Assembly (NCBI GenBank): GCA_041477005.1
Contig: JBGOUJ010000328.1
Coordinates: 1-8,699, forward strand
Length of the DNA: 8,699 nt
From: JBGOUJ01 sp041477005
GTDB lineage: Bacteria > Acidobacteriota > Terriglobia > Bryobacterales > JACQDG01
Reading direction: 5' to 3'
The position numbers and the translations under genes were made by a program. A model generated the notes under the pieces. It was not told the DNA's origin. It searched no databases and was given only the letters and a program-made list of their open reading frames with translations. Each line of letters starts with the position of its first letter. The stretch's first letter is position 1. This document shows positions 6,370-8,699 of this stretch, in pieces.

Positions 6370-6514
6370 ACCCGGCCCTCTCCGGCCCCGGCAGGGACGA
6401 CCTGTTTTTAGAAACAGCACGCCCTGCGTCTCTGCGCACCACCCGTCGTTTGGCCGGATGTTTATTCTGACTTAGAAAAGATCCGGTAGCGGCCCGCAAA
6501 GAAGTGGAGTACTG

Positions 6515-6520
6515 TATACT
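6515..6520 (+). promoter_or_regulatory. Putative -10 element before the small ORF/LssY gene
   Basis: TATACT matches TATAAT at 5 of 6 positions. No good -35 lies 16-18 nt upstream (the region there is GGCCCGC). Transcription would start near 6527, only a few bases before ATG 6531. The same TATACT hexamer is used in the ilvE promoter candidate at 240-245. Confidence 0.35.
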
Positions 6521-6530
6521 TGCACCTCGA

Positions 6531-6605
6531 ATGGGATTGAGAGGGCTTGTGCCGGCCACCGAAGATAGCTGGCTCACTCCGCTGGATGCGGAGGCGGCAG
6601 GTTGA
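6531..6605 (+). CDS. Possible 24-aa leader peptide overlapping the LssY gene
   Basis: ATG 6531 opens a 24-codon frame, MGLRGLVPATEDSWLTPLDA then EAAG, that stops at TGA 6603-6605. The stop overlaps the TTG start of the next gene (TTGA, 6602-6605), and the GGAGG that serves that start lies inside the frame. There is no Shine-Dalgarno before ATG 6531. With the TATACT -10 at 6515-6520 it would be translated from an almost leaderless transcript. The arrangement suits translational coupling, but a frame this short can occur by chance. No family is recognised. Confidence 0.25.
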   Translation: MGLRGLVPATEDSWLTPLDAEAAG

Positions 6606-8086
6606 CCTCTTTGCTGCGCGTCGCCCTCTTTACGGATTCTAACTACCGGAAATTCCTCCTGGCCTTCTGCGCAGCCGCAAGAGTGGGGTGGTGTCTGCCC
6701 GCAAATCAGCCGATGCTGGAAGTCCGTCTGCAGACCCATCTCACGAGTTACGCCTCTTTCCCGGGCGATCAGTTCCGCTCCGTCGTCACCTCCGCGCTCG
6801 AAGTGGACGGACGCGTAGTGATCCCTCGCGGAAGCACGGTGTATGGAACTGTCCTGCGGGCCTCGGCGGTCGGTCTTGGTCTGGTTCGCGAGCGCGCCGT
6901 GTTGCGCCTCAACTTTCATGAATACGAAACGCCCGACGGACGAAGATTCCCCCTGCAGACGCGACTTCATTCCATCGACAACGCACGGGAGCAGGTGACG
7001 CCGCGAGGAGAGATCAAAGGCGTCGTTGTGTCGGCCAGGCCGCACAGCCTGATATACGGCGTCTGGCACCGGCCCTCACCGACTCTTCTTTATCGTTCGC
7101 TCATCGGCCTGACTGGTGCGAGCGGCCAGATTTGGGCCAGGTACTCCCTGGGGCCCCTGGGAGCGGCTAGCCTTTTTGTCATGCGTAGCATCGCTTTTCC
7201 ATTTCCGGAGCCGGAGATCCATTTCGCGCCCGGCACGGACATGAAGCTCGTCGTTACCACTCTGCCGGAGGACGTATTCTCGCTTCCCAGCCCGTCCGCC
7301 ACGGAGGTCCCGGAGCCTTTAGCGTCCTGTCTTCAGAGTAAGCCTTACGGAGTTGAGAAGCCCGATCGGAGACCTGCCGCCGACGCCATCAACCTGGCCT
7401 TCGTCGGCTCCCGCCAACAGCTCCGGCAGGCATTCACGGCGGCGGGCTGGTTCCCCGCCGAGCCTCTCACGCGACAGTCGTTTTCTCGTGCTTACGCCGC
7501 GTACACTTCCATGCGCGGGTATGCGACCGCCCCGGTTTCCAAGTTGCTCTATGGAGGCGCCGCAACCGATTTCGTCTTCGAGAAGTCCTTGAATACGATC
7601 ACCAAACGACACCACGTTCGAACCTGGAACGCCGGTTCTTTTGAGGGGCAGGAACTTTGGCTCGGCGCGGCGACCCACGACACTGGCATCGCCTTCAATC
7701 GGAGGGGGATGAACTTTACGCACAAAATTGACTCGGCGATCGACCTGGAAAGGACTAAGATCATCAATGATCTGGCCTTTGCCGGATGCACTGCGCCCGT
7801 TGCCTACCTCGACCGGCCGGTCGCGTCGCGAGCCATTGAGAACGGCAAGGGGGTGGCAAGCGATGGGCGACTGGCGGTTCTTCTGTTGAAGGACTGCGCC
7901 GGTCCCTCCCAGCTTTACGATCCGGCGCCCCAACCGCCTGGATCGAAGGCGAAGCGGCTGACGCGCCGTGTGTTGTTGGAAGCACGGGATTCCCTTCTCC
8001 GGGAGAATCCCTACTACTGGGGCTATAGGGCCATTCAATGGTGTCGGCTCGATCGATCGCGGCGTCCGTCCACAATCGACGACTGA
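6602..8086 (+). CDS. LssY C-terminal domain protein with TrbI/VirB10-like N-terminal region
   Basis: A 494-aa protein, likely exported: residues ~15-35 (YRKFLLAFCAAARVG) look like a signal peptide or anchor. Residues ~39-225 contain VIPRGSTVYGTVLRASAVG, RLNFHEYETPDGRRFPL and HFAPGTDMKLVV, a layout like the beta-rich TrbI/VirB10 periplasmic domain ('ipaGT..G.v', 'pdG', 'pGT...v'). Residues ~262-440 are the LssY_C domain: INLAFVGSRQQLRQAFTAAG, KRHHVRTW, ELWLGAATHDTGI and THKIDSAIDLERTKIINDLA. LssY was named for a Legionella secretion locus; the biochemical role of this domain is unknown. The start is TTG 6602, supported by GGAGG at 6590-6594 (7-nt spacing). A later ATG at 6713 would delete the signal region. 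It overlaps the next gene by 49 nt, so the two are probably translated together in the envelope. Confidence 0.82.
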   Translation: MTSLLRVALFTDSNYRKFLLAFCAAARVGWCLPANQPMLEVRLQTHLTSYASFPGDQFRSVVTSALEVDGRVVIPRGSTVYGTVLRASAVGLGLVRERAVLRLNFHEYETPDGRRFPLQTRLHSIDNAREQVTPRGEIKGVVVSARPHSLIYGVWHRPSPTLLYRSLIGLTGASGQIWARYSLGPLGAASLFVMRSIAFPFPEPEIHFAPGTDMKLVVTTLPEDVFSLPSPSATEVPEPLASCLQSKPYGVEKPDRRPAADAINLAFVGSRQQLRQAFTAAGWFPAEPLTRQSFSRAYAAYTSMRGYATAPVSKLLYGGAATDFVFEKSLNTITKRHHVRTWNAGSFEGQELWLGAATHDTGIAFNRRGMNFTHKIDSAIDLERTKIINDLAFAGCTAPVAYLDRPVASRAIENGKGVASDGRLAVLLLKDCAGPSQLYDPAPQPPGSKAKRLTRRVLLEARDSLLRENPYYWGYRAIQWCRLDRSRRPSTIDD

Positions 8087-8699
8087 GGCCGGCCCACTCT
8101 CGTCTGTGGCCTGCACTGATTCTGCAGCTCGTTGTCCTGGGCAGTGTTCCTGCCGACGAGGCTTTGCCAACGACGGAGCAGGTAGTGGAGCGGATGCTGG
8201 AGGCCAATCGGGCCCGCGGCTCAAAGCTCCGGGACTATACATCGATTCGCCACTATTCGCTCCAGAACAAACGTGTCGGTACCCACGCGGCCATGACGGT
8301 TCGCGTGACCTATCGCTTCCCCGGTTACAAGGACTTCGAAGTGCTCGAAGAGTCCGGACCCGCTGCCGTCCGGAAACGGGTCTTTAAACGCATGCTGGAT
8401 TCCGAGATGCACGCATCGTCGCGGGACGACCTGCGTGACGCCACCCAGATTACCCCTCAAAACTACGCCTTCCGGCTGGTGAATGCAGCGGCCGTTGACG
8501 GGCGCCGGTGCTTCGTCCTGGACGCGGAACCGAAGACCAAGAATCCCCTCCTGTTTAAAGGCCGGATCTGGGTGGACGCGGAGGAGTACGCGGTCACCCG
8601 CATCGAGGGGGCGCCGGCGCAAAACCCTTCGTTCTGGCTCCGGAAGACTTCCCTGCTGCACCACTACGGCAAGTTCGGCCCCTTCTGGCTGGCGGTCTC
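8038..8699 (+). CDS. LolA-like outer-membrane lipoprotein-sorting family protein (partial, 3' end outside window)
   Basis: The frame is open from ATG 8038 to the right edge (220 codons seen). Residues 1-39 form a long signal peptide: a basic n-region with six Arg, core WPALILQLVVLGSVPA, cleavage before DEALP. The mature part starts TTEQVVERMLEANRARGSKL, then YRFPGYKDFEVLEESG, FRLVNAAAVDGRRCFVLDAE, GRIWVDAEEYAVTRIEGAPA and NPSFWLRKTSLLHHYGKFGP. This resembles the LolA/LolB/RseB-like half-barrel family abundant in acidobacteria, where alternating strands line a lipid-binding cavity; the true ligand is unknown. ATG 8038 (or GTG 8041) is the only ATG/GTG/TTG that keeps the signal peptide, which forces a 49-nt overlap with the LssY gene. 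AGGG at 8027-8030 is a modest ribosome-binding site. It is not a dedicated LolA assignment. Confidence 0.75.
   Translation, partial: MVSARSIAASVHNRRLRPAHSRLWPALILQLVVLGSVPADEALPTTEQVVERMLEANRARGSKLRDYTSIRHYSLQNKRVGTHAAMTVRVTYRFPGYKDFEVLEESGPAAVRKRVFKRMLDSEMHASSRDDLRDATQITPQNYAFRLVNAAAVDGRRCFVLDAEPKTKNPLLFKGRIWVDAEEYAVTRIEGAPAQNPSFWLRKTSLLHHYGKFGPFWLAV

Noticed and set aside
6512..6520. LexA (SOS) box at CTGTATACT
   Set aside because: Only the left half resembles the CTGT-N8-ACAG site; the right half is missing.
5195..8242. Large - strand frames at 5195-6076, 6155-7069 and 7319-8242
   Set aside because: All are opposite confidently coding + strand genes, low-complexity (Arg/Gly/Gln/Pro) and without recognisable domains.

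Overview
The window is a GC-rich stretch (roughly 60-65% by eye) of a Gram-negative chromosome. All intact genes lie on the + strand. An outer-membrane DUF481-type barrel, a LolA-like lipoprotein-sorting family protein, an LssY C-terminal-domain protein with a VirB10/TrbI-like N-terminal part, and a polytopic membrane protein with a soluble C-terminal domain form a combination I associate with Acidobacteriota (Bryobacterales/Solibacter-like). This taxonomic call is an inference from gene content; there is no rRNA or marker gene to confirm it.

Layout. (1) 1-230: the tail of a PIN-domain (VapC-like) toxin frame that loses family resemblance near base 120; it looks truncated. (2) 268-1212: ilvE, a branched-chain amino-acid aminotransferase with its PLP and substrate residues intact, behind an extended -10 promoter. 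(3) 1213-2274: a 1.06 kb stretch without an intact gene. It holds a CGCCAAG-type imperfect inverted repeat, a decayed short-chain dehydrogenase on the - strand, a long near-perfect hairpin, and a ~363 bp hairpin-rich segment bounded by ~24 bp inverted repeats (MITE-like or structured RNA). It ends in the promoter and leader region of the next gene, where a consensus DnaA box overlaps the putative -10. (4) 2275-3414: nagA, N-acetylglucosamine-6-phosphate deacetylase. (5) 3564-4616: a DUF481 outer-membrane protein, followed by two tandem hairpins. (6) 4886-6337: a polytopic membrane protein with a soluble C-terminal domain, followed by a GC-rich hairpin. (7) 6531-6605: a possible 24-codon, near-leaderless small ORF whose stop overlaps the TTG start of (8) 6602-8086, an LssY C-terminal-domain protein. 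(9) 8038-8699: the 5' part of a LolA-like exported protein that overlaps the LssY gene by 49 nt and runs off the right edge.

How the genes work together. ilvE (amino-acid metabolism) and nagA (amino-sugar catabolism, cell-wall or chitin derived) are housekeeping enzymes with no obvious link to each other; no nagB, GlcNAc kinase or transporter is next to nagA. The right half is envelope-oriented: outer-membrane barrel, membrane protein, exported LssY_C protein and LolA-like protein. Only the last two are clearly coupled by gene overlap. The genuinely unexplained material is concentrated in 1213-2274 and in the short leader before the LssY gene.
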